Origin: Psilocybe azurescens
Taxonomy: Eukaryota > Basidiomycota > Agaricomycetes > Agaricales > Agrocybaceae
DNA: 38,749 nt
NCBI GenBank assembly: GCA_023853785.1
Contig: JAJIRX010000577.1
Span: 1 to 38,749, forward strand
Direction of reading: 5' to 3'
The position numbers and the translations under genes are program-made. Shown piece after piece: positions 20,967 through 32,012 of this stretch. Every line of letters begins with the position of its first letter. The stretch's first letter is position 1. The notes beneath the pieces are model-generated. The model worked only from the letters and a program-made list of their open reading frames with translations, did no database searches and had not been told where the DNA came from.

Positions 20967-21891
20967 TGACCGACTTTTTAGGTGTAATATGGCAACTCCC
21001 ATACTTTGGTTCTTCTGGTATTTACGGTACACGGACATCTGCTCTTACTATAGACACTATACCCAACCTTAGTATATCCAGCTATGTACCTTTCCTTTCG
21101 TATTTCTAGCGCTTCTTGGAATTTTTCGGACAACACTACTATCTACTCTTTGTGGCTAATTCACACGGTCTTTCCTCGAGTTGCGGGCATGAGTATCCGT
21201 TCACTCTAGAGTCACTTATCACCACTGGTCCTTGAAACGAACCTCGGCACTCACTGTTTAACAAGCAGGTGTTAAACTGCTATATTGGGCGCCGCTCCCT
21301 CTTGTTCTCTCCGAATTAACCTGGTCCTCCATGAATGTGGAGGAAAACGACGCAGTACATCAGTTACCACCTCTTCTGGGCCGTCGGTCCTCGTTGGACA
21401 CGAAGGTACATATTCTGCTCAGATGGACAATAGACAGACGGTGATCCGGAATGTCATGTTACTCAATCCGATTGCTTGAGCGCCAATCACAGCAATTATG
21501 CATCTTGGCTCTGCCTAATTTGTGACAGCATCTAGGTCTGGTTCGGAAATTTCTCACTCTCGGAAAGCATTTATTGATCGTCTGAAGCAAGACGTACTCT
21601 GAATGTAAAGTTTGCTGGCAGGAAACATACGAGATGGAAAAAGGTCTGATCTATTCGTAAGAATGGTTGCATGTTCGTTAAAGTGAATCTATCAATAGAT
21701 CTAGGACACTTTGGCTTTTGAGACGGCAGCTACTGCAGTAAGAAAACAAAATCTACGACAGAAGATACTTGATTTGTTTATATAAAGACAAAATGCACTA
21801 TGTAAAAACAACTACGAAGGTGATTATAAATAAGAATGGGCATATAATGGCAGAACCGCATAATTTACGGACTGGCATGTTACCCAGAACA
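20967..21891. other. Intergenic region between GH16 and HIT-like genes
   Basis: About 0.9 kb between convergent gene 3' ends (GH16 on plus, HIT-like on minus). Only a 64-codon frame (21285-21479) occurs, with no recognisable motif. It probably holds the 3' UTRs of both neighbours; no clear repeat seen. Confidence 0.5.
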
Positions 21892-23004
21892 CTAAATTCC
21901 TTTCATCCGAAAGAGTCTGGTTAGCTCCTGAGGAACCATAAGTATCCGGTTCCATAGAAGCTTTGCAGAACCCTCCTCGTACCTTCTGAGGTCGCCAATG
22001 ATGACCTCCGTCACATCATGAACAGGAACAGACTTCCAATCATGAGCGTATGTACTAAACTCGCGAAACTCTTTGGCCTCCAGAACGACATGCATATGGA
22101 GATGTGCTATACTCGCATCAGGTGCAGGATGGAAGTAAAAACCGAAGAGTTTGTCGACCGGTTGTGAACGGGCTCTACAGAGGCTTTGGTGGAATTGTTC
22201 GGCTGATTGACGCACATCATTTGTGGTTTTATCAAAGTCGTCAAGACGGTCCGGGAAATGAGATTCGAGACTCTTCCGAGCAGCCGTGGCGCGGTTCTCT
22301 ACTGCAGTCTGCAGCCAGACTGTGGTCTTGTCGATAGATTCAGACGATTTCCAGAATCGCTTAAAATGAGCCAGCATCTCATCGATGATAGCAGTATCAT
22401 CCATGGCGACGATGTTATAGACTGTAACACGAGCATGAAATTTTATTCCAGTTAACCAATGAAAATAACATACTCCTGCTCTTGGGAATTACCAGGAGAT
22501 GAACATAGGACATGCCCGCAGAAGGGGTTTTGTCCTTGCCATCAGGGTCCCATTTGGCGAGGTATTGTCTCATGTCGTGGCTTGCAGTGTTGCCTATCAC
22601 GAGAGACTCTTCGCTTTCTGAGAGTACTTGAGCTGGATGATTTATCTTGAAATCCTGTACCCAAGTAGCTGAGAATTAGCATGCAGCAATCTACGGCACA
22701 ACCAGGATGCGTACTGTAAAAAAGTGTCGCTCTTGTGCCATACTGATGTGCCACCGGGACATTTCTTTCCAACAAGAGGTGGAGGAATTAACCCCTTTCT
22801 GGATGAGCATCCGCATTGGTTAGGACCCTTGGCCTCTCGATGCAAGACATGTGTTCAGCTTGCCACTCACATCACGGTATAGTTATGCGCGTTATCATGG
22901 CGTGTGTAGGCCTCGAGATCGCTTGCTGATTCTGGGTTACTTTTGAACTCTTTGCGTCTCTGAACAAACAAAGCTTTGGGATCTAAAGTGGATGTGGAAA
23001 CCAT
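21892..23004 (-). CDS. HIT-domain (histidine-triad-like) protein
   Basis: Starts MVSTSTLDPKALFVQRRKEF. A GTGAGT donor at 22870 ends exon 1 after HNAHNYTV-type residues. A middle exon carries KGPNQCGCSSRKGLIPPPL and VWHKSDTF. The next exon has VLSESEESLVIG, HDMRQYLAKWDPDGKDK and SYVHLLVIPKSR, and a short intron near 22485-22430 joins to YNIVAMDD. The last exon has KLFGFYFHPAPDASIAHLHM followed by HVVL, whose H-x-H-x-H is the histidine triad of the HIT superfamily (nucleotide hydrolases/transferases); it ends RLFRMKGI. The exon 2 acceptor and a T6 run near 22737 do not fit in frame as read, suggesting a missing base. Substrate unknown; similar uncharacterised genes are common in agaricomycetes. 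Confidence 0.7.
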
Positions 23005-23478
23005 GGTATGGTTGCAAAGTATTACCGAGGGAAAGGATTATGGATTTTAGAGCTTTGTGTGAGGAAGCTGAGGGGTAAAATCAAGAGGAGAAGTAGGGTC
23101 GTCCTGGTGCATACTATTAAAAGACTTTCTTCTTGCCGTCTTTTATGGATTGTAGGCTGTTCAGGGCTTCTTGTGAACGTGGAAGTCGTTCTAGTGCTAA
23201 GCAATCAATGCTGTGTACATCCTAGTCATGCCATCACTTTTCGCACGCCGTTCACACAACTACTTACCCGATTTGGGTTTTACGTACAACACTAAGACAG
23301 GACATGGCAAGGACATGACCATTGACACCCGTATACAAGTGCATACCTGTACTTCAGATATGGTTTGGCGATCGGTTATTATAACTGAGTCTTCAGCGCT
23401 GTGTACCGAAGCTGCACTTCTCCGAGTCATACTACATGTATAAGAATAGAAGACAGATGGAGGCAAAACATCACAACA

Positions 23479-23760
23479 TCATCTTTCATTATACGGAGGC
23501 TTCAAGCCGGCTATCAGGCATTGAGAGCTCACACCAACAAAATGTTTTGATGCACAAGAATTACTAGTGCTACTTAAAATTCCCAAAATTTCAGCTAAAT
23601 CCAACGAGACCCATTCCCCATCAGTCAGTAGACAACGCACTAGAAAAGGTCCAACCGAAATAACCCACATACGAGCGCCCGAAAACAATGTGTCTCTGTT
23701 GGGCTGACCAGGGAGAAGATGGCTATAGTCCGATCCTATAGGCGTACCTGGGCAGTTCAT
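23479..23760 (-). CDS. Hypothetical ORF, unrecognised
   Basis: 93 codons, MNCPGTPIGSDYSHLLPGQ... to KPPYNER, with a hydrophobic centre (MWVISVGPFLVRCLL). No family is recognised, no neighbouring exon was found and codon use is unremarkable. It lies upstream of the HIT-like gene and in the same orientation. It may be a chance frame or a decayed gene fragment. Confidence 0.2.
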   Translation of the reverse strand: MNCPGTPIGSDYSHLLPGQPNRDTLFSGARMWVISVGPFLVRCLLTDGEWVSLDLAEILGILSSTSNSCASKHFVGVSSQCLIAGLKPPYNER

Positions 23761-25969
23761 ACGGGGCTAACCGGAATGGAGCTGTACGCAGGGTGCTGTT
23801 ATATCGTTTATAATAGTTAGTTAGGTCTACATGGGGAGACATAACTCAACAAAAAGACCCATTCCCATCCCATAGTTTTTCTCATCCCACCCATGATTGC
23901 GTTAGATAACGCCCTCCATAACTTAAGAGCGGTCGCACGAGGAATATGGGAGTACTCCGGGAAACATGGCTGATGAGGTGCCGTGGGATGCCTCCCAATC
24001 GTACTCACTGAGCCTTCCGTTCTTGCCTACTGGAATTTAATTTCTGTTTACTCAAATACTAGTAGTTATCCGGGAGGTGAGGTGAATCTATAAATTTACT
24101 GTTAATAGCAGTCTACAGTGCTACACATGTCTGCAAAGAATCAGCCGTCAGATTTGACAATGGGATGCGATACGCTGGAGGCTGAACGCTTGATGCGAGC
24201 GCGCTGAATACCGTTGTTCGGATCTGCCGTGATGAAACAGGAAGACAAGCTCATCTGACATCATGATTTTCAATGATTTACCGCAATCTCTCTGAAGTGT
24301 TGAGGACAAGTCGGATATCAGAAATCCGCCTCACCGCCTCATGATCGGACTCCGCCTCATTCTCCGCCCTCATACAATTCTGCTCGTTTATGTTACCTAG
24401 ACCCTATTACATGCTAACTATGTCTGTGACTTTTATAAAAACCTTTAACCTGCATTTACAGCCGTCAAAATCATCAAGAGATTGAAATTGTGCAGTATTG
24501 ACGCTTCGCGATCACGAGATCTATTGCAGATGTGTAACGAAATTCTGATCCACCGCAACCGCATATCTGCCACTATGCAAGACCTCCTTGACGCTATCAA
24601 GAAAAATCAGGGCTCTTGTGATATTTTAAGCTCTCGCGCTTTATCCAGTACGCAAGAAGGAGAATAGCTACACCAATGATCAACGATCAACAACAGCACG
24701 TCGTGAATCGTGGTCACGCTTTTTCCCGCCAGATTACATGTGACAAACCTTGGGTTTTTGAACCTTCTCGTACAAACATCAGTGTAGATTGTATAAATTT
24801 GCCCTACCAAAGCTAATTAATAACTATGTTAAAATATCATGGCGATCATGCAGATTGCTCTCAACCTGGGAGAATCCGTCTCTGAGTGGTCCGGACACTG
24901 TGCCGGAATCCGGCCATGAGCCGGAGAAGCGGACTTCCCAATTCCGACTTTCTCTGGAAGTGTTGCACTAGTTCAGTAACTATTAGCACACAATTCTGAG
25001 TCTGGGATCTCCGCCAACACAGCTCTATCATGAAGCTAACTCCATCCTCACAATTCTACGAGCTTAAGTCCGCTGAAGCTGCACGGTCTTGGGCTGGCGA
25101 TCTTTAATCTTTGAGAAAGATTTGCTATCTGTAAGGTACCTACACACGCACGACTGAAGTTGAGAACTTTAGGGCCACTCTCAGCGTCGACTGCTCGGCT
25201 GCAAGTGCGCAGCTGGCAGATGCTCTAATCGCAGGTATGTAGATAGTTCGATGGCTCGCTCACAAAGTGGCGTTGCAGCGGGCACGACAGAGTAACATCA
25301 CCAACAGAAAGGCGCAGAAAAATTTCTTGACGGAAATCTGCTTGCGTGATGTGTGGTGATGTTGTTAGTGCCATTAGATCCCGGCATTCCTGAACCCCGT
25401 ATCTTTCTAGTCATACAAGAAGGATGGACAAAGAGAATTCTCACTCAGACCGCGCCGTCCGGTCGTTACAACTTACAGTCCTGCTTTGATTTGGATGTCG
25501 ATCCGGACTGAAACGTAGTAATAGTGTCGTAGTGGAACTTGAAGTGACCAATACTGAGGGTTAAAACCTCAACCCAGCCTTCCAATAGCAAGATGCGATA
25601 CTCTTTCTCTCAACACCCTGCTGGATCAGTTAGCCAAAAAAGGCTTAATGATGGGCGCACCAACACATCTCAACACATTTTTTTAGAAAAGGAAAGCCTC
25701 GGACATTTCTCTCGGAGAATTGTTTTAAGCAGAAGAGATGCTATGTTCGAATTCACTCCAGAGCTGAGAAAGCGCTCATGGTGATGTTCTTGAAACCAAC
25801 CGTTAGATCCCCGGAATCCTGAAGGTTGTGGCACTCTGCTCACACCAGTAGCCGGACAAAGATGGGGGCACAATAAATCGCCAGTCAATATAGTCATTAA
25901 TTTAGCTTGGGCGTCGATCCGACTTAGTCGTGAATAGGTTAGTAGTTCATAGAAATACAAGCGCACGAG
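23761..25969. other. Intergenic stretch with no recognisable gene
   Basis: About 2.2 kb. It contains a TATAAAA near 24434 followed by a 60-codon frame (24482-24667), a short frame MKLTPSSQFYELKS at 25030 and exon-like pieces ending at a GTATGT near 25235, but nothing that assembles into a gene I recognise. CCGCCTC-like repeats occur at 24325-24375 and CCGGA-rich palindromic DNA at 24880-24930. This could be decayed gene sequence or regulatory DNA. Confidence 0.4.
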
Positions 25970-27047
25970 TCAGCAGATTATACAGTCAGCTTCCGATTTC
26001 CCAAGACGAGCCTCAAGCCGACCTCGAAGCTTCTCATCCGGGCCAATATAAGGGTTGTTCCTAAAAGAAGAGATGTAAGAATAGTTCCTGGAAATGTCGG
26101 CGATAATACACACCCGTACTGAAGATTGGCACCCATGGTGCTTTCTTCCAGCGAGACGACGATACTCTTCCCCGCAGAGCTCCTCCTTGAACCTGTCGCA
26201 GCTTCTATCTGCTCATTCGACTTTAGAAGAATAGAAATGGCATTTTGGAATTAGGTTCGGAATAAGAGAGCGATTTGGGAAGTCGAAAGAAGGGGGGAAG
26301 AAGATGGTGGGTCATTTGTCGATGATCCAGGGGATTCGGGGCCTCCAGGTTTACAGAAGGTGATTTAGCTTCCGGGATAAGCAGCCTAGCTTGCACGTAT
26401 GTCGGCGGACTAGTTTCGATCAGCGAAAGAGAAATACACCATGAGCCTACACGCGGTTCCACAGAAGCTCTGTAACGCCGGGGCTCTGGGGCTATGAAAA
26501 AGGCGAGTCGCCACATTCTACCTGGCATCAAGATGATTTCAGTCAATACATATTAAAAGATAACTGAAACAAACTAGGGACCAACTTCTTGCGATAAATT
26601 CAATCGCGATCTGTTTTGAGACCACCATGCGCTTATGAAAATGTGGAATCACAAAATTCACCGCAAACGATCCCCCTCCTTCTCCTGGGATATCTTCCAG
26701 TTCTACCTCCTCTGGGGGTATTGTTCCTCCGAGTAGCATTTGGTCAGCCCCAGAAACTGGTGCGAACTCTGGTGACAGTCTCAAGCGTTGAAATAACGCC
26801 TGATCTGAGGTATTAAGACAAGCGAGGCGTACTTCCGCCACTGTCGCCTGGTTGAGTGGAGTCGCATAGGATATTAAAGCGGTGAGGAGATCAGGACATT
26901 GCATGTCTTCCTTCTCTTGATGTTCATCCGGCGGTCTTTTGACGATTGCCCAGTACAAAGGGGTGTGGTTCTCTATAGTGTATCGTAAGAAGGAGGTGCA
27001 TCAGTAGGCGTAGGATCGTCCGGTAGAGGCTGTCTGTCGATAATCAT
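25970..27047 (-). CDS. Conserved fungal hypothetical protein, probably truncated
   Basis: An N-terminal piece MIIDRQPLPDDPTPTDAPP then SYDTL (27047 to about 26975) meets a stop, and a second frame begins at once with ENHTPLYWAIVKRPP. That frame continues DLLTALISYATPLNQ, ACLNTSDQALFQRLRLSPEF, LLGGTIPPEEVELEDIPGEG, VSKQIAIEFIAR, a 64-nt intron 26585-26522, MWRLAFFIAPEPRRY and PPTYVQARLLIPEAKSP. A downstream frame gives SNEQIEAATGSRRSSAGKS, MGANLQYG, an intron near 26115-26060 and NNPYIGPDEKLRGRLEARL, ending in CIIC (stop at 25970). I recall similar agaricomycete proteins with an ankyrin-like section before NHTPLYWAI; that section seems missing here. Function unknown. The solo LTR lies about 260 bp upstream. 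Confidence 0.55.
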
Positions 27048-27298
27048 GTGTGACTGCGGGTGCTAGGTATGGGCTTTCGAACAAGAAGAGAGTCGGTCTG
27101 AATCGAATATGCTAGAGCCTTTGAATGCTTCACGCTGCTGTGGACACCTGCGAGGCAGATGAGTAGAAGCTGCGCACCCCAATGTTATGAATTGTCAGCT
27201 ACCGACTGGGCCTTGATGGAGAGGAGAGGTTCGATTTCTAGGAATATGTACGTGGGATTGGCCAACGACTTATGAATCGGATAAGCGTGTGGCGATGC

Positions 27299-27303
27299 GG
27301 TAC
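27299..27303. repeat. Target-site duplication GGTAC (left of solo LTR)
   Basis: Five bases identical to 27613-27617, immediately outside the LTR ends. Confidence 0.85.
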
Positions 27304-27612
27304 TGTGACAGATCGGTACTTATCCTACTTATCACGTTACCTTTTATTATCTTATCTTATCGCGTTGACTTCAACCCCTTTCGTCAACGCCCTTATTTGA
27401 TTCACTTCCCCTATCTTACTATTCTACTCTTGGCTTTGCATCTGTTACTATCCAATGGACTATTAGATAGAGTATATAAAGAGGCCTATTGTACTAGCTT
27501 AGACCCCAGCGAATACAGTTGTTAAAACAGTCTTTCCCCTTCCCTCTAAGAAACTGTGTGCCGAAACAACCTCCTTGTTACTTATAGTCACTCGGAGTTA
27601 CCTTTCGTCACA
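27304..27612 (+). repeat. Solo LTR, 309 bp
   Basis: It begins TGTGAC and ends GTCACA (perfect 6-bp inverted ends with the retroviral TG...CA), and is flanked by the 5-bp direct repeat GGTAC. It holds a TATATAAAG promoter box near 27473. No internal retroelement sequence adjoins it, so it is the product of LTR-LTR recombination. It is unlike the chromovirus LTRs in this window and so belongs to another family. The strand is chosen from the TATA box direction. Confidence 0.85.
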
Positions 27613-27617
27613 GGTAC
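27613..27617. repeat. Target-site duplication GGTAC (right of solo LTR)
   Basis: Second copy of the 5-bp insertion-site duplication. Confidence 0.85.
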
Positions 27618-28883
27618 CGCGCCCATGTGACGAGAAGACCGTTGCTCGACGCTGAAGATACAGCGCGTGCCCGGCAACACCAACGTGCGCTTCAGCCCTG
27701 CTTGTCGGACATCTAACTCAATAGACTGAAAGCGTCTCCTTGAATTCCAGTGCTGGAGAGGCTGTGAGTAAATGCCTGACAGTAGGCTGAGCTGCAACTC
27801 CTGTAGGTATATAATAACTAGAGTGATACGGCCATCCGTCAACATTTTTAGCACGTCTGATTTACTTACTGCGGAAGTGCTGTGCCGGCGTATTGCTTTT
27901 TCCTGAAAAAGTCGCTGAAGAGAAATTAAGACAGACTTGTAAGTTGTAGTCCGTGGGACTAGACACCAAATTTCAAGGTCGGGTCCACGAAAAGCACCAA
28001 GTAGATAAAAGGTGGGCTAGAATTGGACAAACCATGGACGAACTTACCAAATGGAGGAGCTGAGTCGGGTATATAGCTATGACGATCACAGAGGGAGAAC
28101 GAGTTCGGTGGAACGCAAAAGAAAGAAACTCTTTCTGACATAGGAACTGAATTGAACATATAAATTCCATGAAGCAAGTATGTCATAACTCGAACCGTGC
28201 GTAGTATTCATCCCATTTCTGCCTTCTTTCTGCTAGAGTTACAGTCGTGGACAATCAAACTCGACTAATTGGTGATCTCGGCAGCCAAGTAATTTTTCGG
28301 AAATCTGATTTCAGATTCTTGTTCAGCTCGTCGAAATATGTCAAAAAACACACCTCCGAAAAATTTCCCACGAGCCGTTTAGATCAGCCAAATTTTTGAC
28401 TAAAATCAATGACATTTTATGTACCTAAGTTGGGTTGATAATGGCATCCAGGTGCTAAATATTAGCGTCTGATCCTTCAGTGTTATCTAATTGCTCATCA
28501 AGGTCGCTATAGATCACAGGATGGACATGCGAAGCTGTTTTTGATTGATTCCGAAGGCTGGTAATGTTTCTCTTTGCTTTCTTCTTTGCCTTACAATAAG
28601 TAATCAGTGATTTGTGGCTTAGGCAATAGGATTTTGGGAATTTTTTGGGAGGAACGGCTTGATAAAATCCCACCAAACTTTGGGATCATCCCACTCTTCA
28701 AAAAGAAAGTGATTCCTCTATTTTTCAAGATTTTACTGGTTTTTTTAAGGGTCCGGCCAATATTTTAAGGTATGCATTCATTAATTGGTAATTTAAAGAG
28801 GAACAGCTTGATAGGATGAGCTGAAAGTTGGTCAGGAAGCTCTTTAAATGGGATTCTACCAATTCTGATGGTTTTTGGGACCA
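27618..28883. other. AT-rich spacer with possible degraded coding fragment
   Basis: No convincing gene. A minus-strand frame at 28676-28455 (73 codons: PPKKFPKSYCLSHKSL, KKKAKRNITSLRNQSK, DLDEQLDNTEGSD) has charged composition and could be the end of a decayed transposase or other gene; I cannot assign it. From about 28280 rightward the DNA is markedly AT-rich, with runs of T and A. Confidence 0.4.
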
Positions 28884-30420
28884 TCAATAAAAGTTGATTT
28901 TTAGTTGAGTTTGATTGTCTGTGACTGTACCACTGGAAAGCTGACCTCCATATAGCCCACCACCACTCAGGCTTGCAAAGCTAGCAGTGCTCCCTGGCTT
29001 TGAATGTGATTGTCCAAATGGAGCACCTACATATGTGACCATGACCTTGATGTGATGTGTTCTGTGGTAATGGGACCATTGATGGTGCCTTGTCTTGGGT
29101 AATTCTTCTCCAGGGACGGATTTGATGTGATGCAACTATCTCAAATGTACTAAAGAGAAGCAAAACAGGTTATTATCTGGAAGGTGATGGGAAATAAGGA
29201 GGTACATACTTCCAAGTGGGTTTTGGATCCTCTTGGAACCATTTGTGATGCAGAGCGTCTTTAGCTGTGAGTTGTGCTTCGGGGTTGTTAAGGAATAGCT
29301 GATGGAGAAGATTGTAGCCATTAGAATTGTGTAACCTTGAGTTGAACCATTCATAAAGTCAGTTTGTGAAACTGAGAAATAATGAGTAATTTGGTAGTTC
29401 TGCTTGACATATATATGTACATACTGGTCGAGACATCTCATGCTTTGTTACTCCAGCATATCCACCACACCTGGCCAGTCTTTCTCTGGTTTCTTTTAGC
29501 ATCAAAAATGTGAACAACAAAAGTACAAAGCAACCTTTGAGAGTGCCAATCACCTCAAAGATCTTGAGCCATTGGTCTCATTGAAATGGAATGTTCTTTT
29601 TGAATCCAACTTCATTTCTTCACCTTTGAAAATAGGATGTAAGCTGACCAGCTCAGCCATAACACATCTGACAGCCCAGCAATCAGTGGCTTTGGTGTAA
29701 TGTTTAGCGCCCATAAGAAGTTCGGGGCACGATACCAGATTGTTACAACAACCTTATCTCCAGCAAAAGAGGTTGGAGAGGCTCATATATAAATGAGTCA
29801 TACAAGACCCAAATCACCAATTTTAATGACTCCTCTAGCTGTGATGAGGATATTGGCCAGTTTGAGATTACAATGGAGGATATGACACAAATGTAGATAG
29901 ATCAGCCCATTAATGAGCTGGTACACCATGGATTCAGAACACCATGACTAATAGGGGCCCATAAAGTTTGAGAATGGTGGTGAATAACTTGCTAAATGGA
30001 TGTGATTATGAGAAAATGGGGGTGACATAAACTGAAAATGCACAAGAAAATCATGCTCTGCATATTCAAACACCATATAGATTGATTTATCTTCAAGATT
30101 ACCTCTTTAAAAGCAACTATATTCTCATGGTTTATTTCTCTATTCAACTGACTTTATTGCATTAACCAATGGATTGATTGAAAGGGTAATAGATATATAC
30201 TGCAATCTTGCGAATTGCACTTTGGCTTATTCCTGTGTAAGTTATAATGTTGCCTTCTTTATCTGGTTTGAATTTCTTTATTGCATGGATTGTTCCATTG
30301 TCCTCTAAGCTTTGAGCTTTGTAGACCTGGCTGTATGTGCCAGAAGAGATGAAGCCTAGGATGTAGTGCTTGGAAGTCCGGTCACAAGACTGGAAAAAGA
30401 CAGAGGCTGGACTGGGCTTG
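28884..30420 (-). pseudogene. CDK8/SSN3 (Mediator kinase) pseudogene with introns retained
   Basis: On the minus strand from about 30400 the text reads YILGFISSGTYSQVYKAQ (glycine loop), AIKKFKPDKEG with the ATP-site lysine, YTGISQSAIRKIA, LNREINHENIVAFK, MVFEYAEHDFL, a recognisable intron (GTGCATTT...ATTTAG), QVIHHHSQTLWAP, YQLINGLIYLHLCHILH, then HCNLKLAN (29875-29851) where the kinase catalytic HRDLKPAN should be. IKIGDLGLV then a stop, IWYRAPE, NGYNLL, LTAKDALHHKWFQEDPKPTW, ITQDKAPSMVPLPQ and FASLSGGGLYGG follow. KKFKPDKEG, YTGISQSAIREIA and the Mediator-kinase tail identify CDK8 (yeast SSN3/SRB10). Loss of the catalytic Asp, many stops and slips make it a pseudogene. Introns show it arose by DNA duplication, not retrocopying. 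Confidence 0.85.
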
Positions 30421-31293
30421 AACTGAGAAAGACCACAAAATATTAGGACTGATGAAGACTGTAACCATGGTCCAGTCCACAGTCTATCAGAATTTTGAAA
30501 TTATGTGGATTGACTAAAAACCAGTTTTAACCAGTCCCAACTGGTCTTTTGGGCTACAAAAATTCATGAAGGTGTGTGTATTCAATTGATTTTGGATGAT
30601 CCAAAAATCATAATTTTTAGTGCAGAACTAAGAAATTTATGGCTAAATTTGGTGATTTAAGCAAAATTGCATGTAAGTCAATTAACTATCTACTCTAAGA
30701 GACATCCTTGATCTTGTTTTGCCTGTTAAATCTCTGTTGAGATGATGAATCATTTATTTATTTTGTTTTTGAGCTATAGATACAATGGTAATGCTATTAA
30801 TTCATAGGTTACATATGTGCAGTAAATATTTAAGTAGAAATGCTGCCAGAAAAGTTGCAAAAACTGGTCTGTGACTGGTTTGGAACCAGTCCAGACTGCA
30901 ATTGGTCTGGACCAGCTGCAAGACTGCAAAAAACTGCCCAAGACAGCTGAGATGTTTAGTGTGGGGTGCCTTTGTAATTTGCCCAATACACAACACCCAA
31001 TCAAATATTTATATTGATCAGTTCGATCTGGGAGGGTAAGCTTTTAAGGCTTATTACAATAACTAGTTTAGCAGAGTACAGACTTAGACAATTGCTCTTG
31101 GGTGATCACTAGTAGCTAGAGAACTTGTTTAGACAGGCAAGTACACACAAGGCACTGAAATAGTAAGGGCAATCTCTCTATGTGAGGGTGATCACCAATA
31201 TCAAGGGGATCACTTTTGGGGGAAAGTGTACACAGGACACCTAACAGATCTCTTTATAAAACCCAAAACTCAAACTATCAAACACTATAAGCG
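30421..31293. other. AT-rich spacer upstream of the CDK8 pseudogene
   Basis: A TTTTTCCAG acceptor-like site (about 30397-30389, minus strand) precedes the first recognised kinase exon, so earlier exons may be decayed here. Short variants of ACTGGTCTGGACCAG and AACCAGTCC recur at 30465-30560 and 30865-30925. GGTGATCAC/GATCACT phrases begin near 31100 and lead into the 117-bp repeat. No gene seen. Confidence 0.45.
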
Positions 31294-31720
31294 ATCACCC
31301 ATATTAACATAGTAGATCCTTAGTTTCTATAAGCAACTGGGCACACTAGTCCACAGTCCTTAGTCTACTATAGGCAACATCCTGAAACAGTCAGATTTCT
31401 CTGACAGTCATCCCTAGTTACTATGAGCGATCACTAGCCTTTATAGGGTTCCCACCTGTACTTAACAATCCCCAGGGCAGTCTTACTATAGGCAATGTTC
31501 TGCACAGTCAGAGTTCTCTGTCAGTTGTCCCTAGTTACTATGAGCGATCACTAGCCTTTATAGGGTTCCCACCTGTACTTAACAATCCCCAGGGCAGTCT
31601 TACTATAGGCAATGTTCTGCACAGTCAGAGTTCTCTGTCAGTTGTCCCTAGTTACTATGAGCAATCACTAGCCATATAGGGTTCCAACCTGTACTTAACA
31701 ATCCCCAGGGCAGTCCACAG
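31294..31720. repeat. 117-bp tandem repeat, about 3.5 copies
   Basis: TCCCTAGTTACTATGAGC starts at 31411, 31528 and 31645, a spacing of exactly 117 bp. The copy at 31411 and the copy at 31528 are almost identical; the third is cut off near 31717, and a more diverged copy precedes at about 31294-31410. Each unit carries GATCAC, CCCCAGGGCAGTC and two CTATAGG-type phrases. It lies about 300 bp left of chromovirus copy 2. No coding capacity is evident. Confidence 0.88.
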
Positions 31721-32012
31721 ATGACTTATAAAAAGCCTGATTATCATGTCTAATAGACCTGATGTTGAATATAACAATGGTGATCACTCACGAAACCAGG
31801 TAGCGCCTAATTGCTTAAGGTGAACTGCAGTGTTCAATCTCTTATCACACAAATCACTAGTCCTTGAAGTATTAACACTGGAATTCTTATTCAGAGTAAA
31901 TTCTGATATCAAATATGGGGTGTAGATTACTTGGTTCCTATTCTAAGATACAGGGCTGTTTTTATAGACTAAATAGATACTTTAGCTTGTGATAATTGAA
32001 AGAGACTAAGAT
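31721..32012. other. Spacer between tandem repeat and chromovirus copy 2
   Basis: AT-rich, without ORFs. Its last five bases, AAGAT (32008-32012), are the presumed left target duplication of copy 2; only its first base (A, 38749) is visible on the other side. Confidence 0.5.

Noticed and set aside
24482..24667. 60-codon frame downstream of a TATAAAA
   Set aside because: It starts with a non-ATG codon, has no motif and no neighbouring exon; kept only as a remark in the intergenic entry.
27289..27525. 78-codon plus-strand frame with hydrophobic content
   Set aside because: It lies almost wholly inside the solo LTR (27304-27612), whose ends and target duplication explain the sequence.
31411..31720. 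Regularly spaced repeat resembling a CRISPR array
   Set aside because: The 117-bp units are contiguous with no unique spacers, and the DNA is eukaryotic; it is a minisatellite-type tandem repeat.
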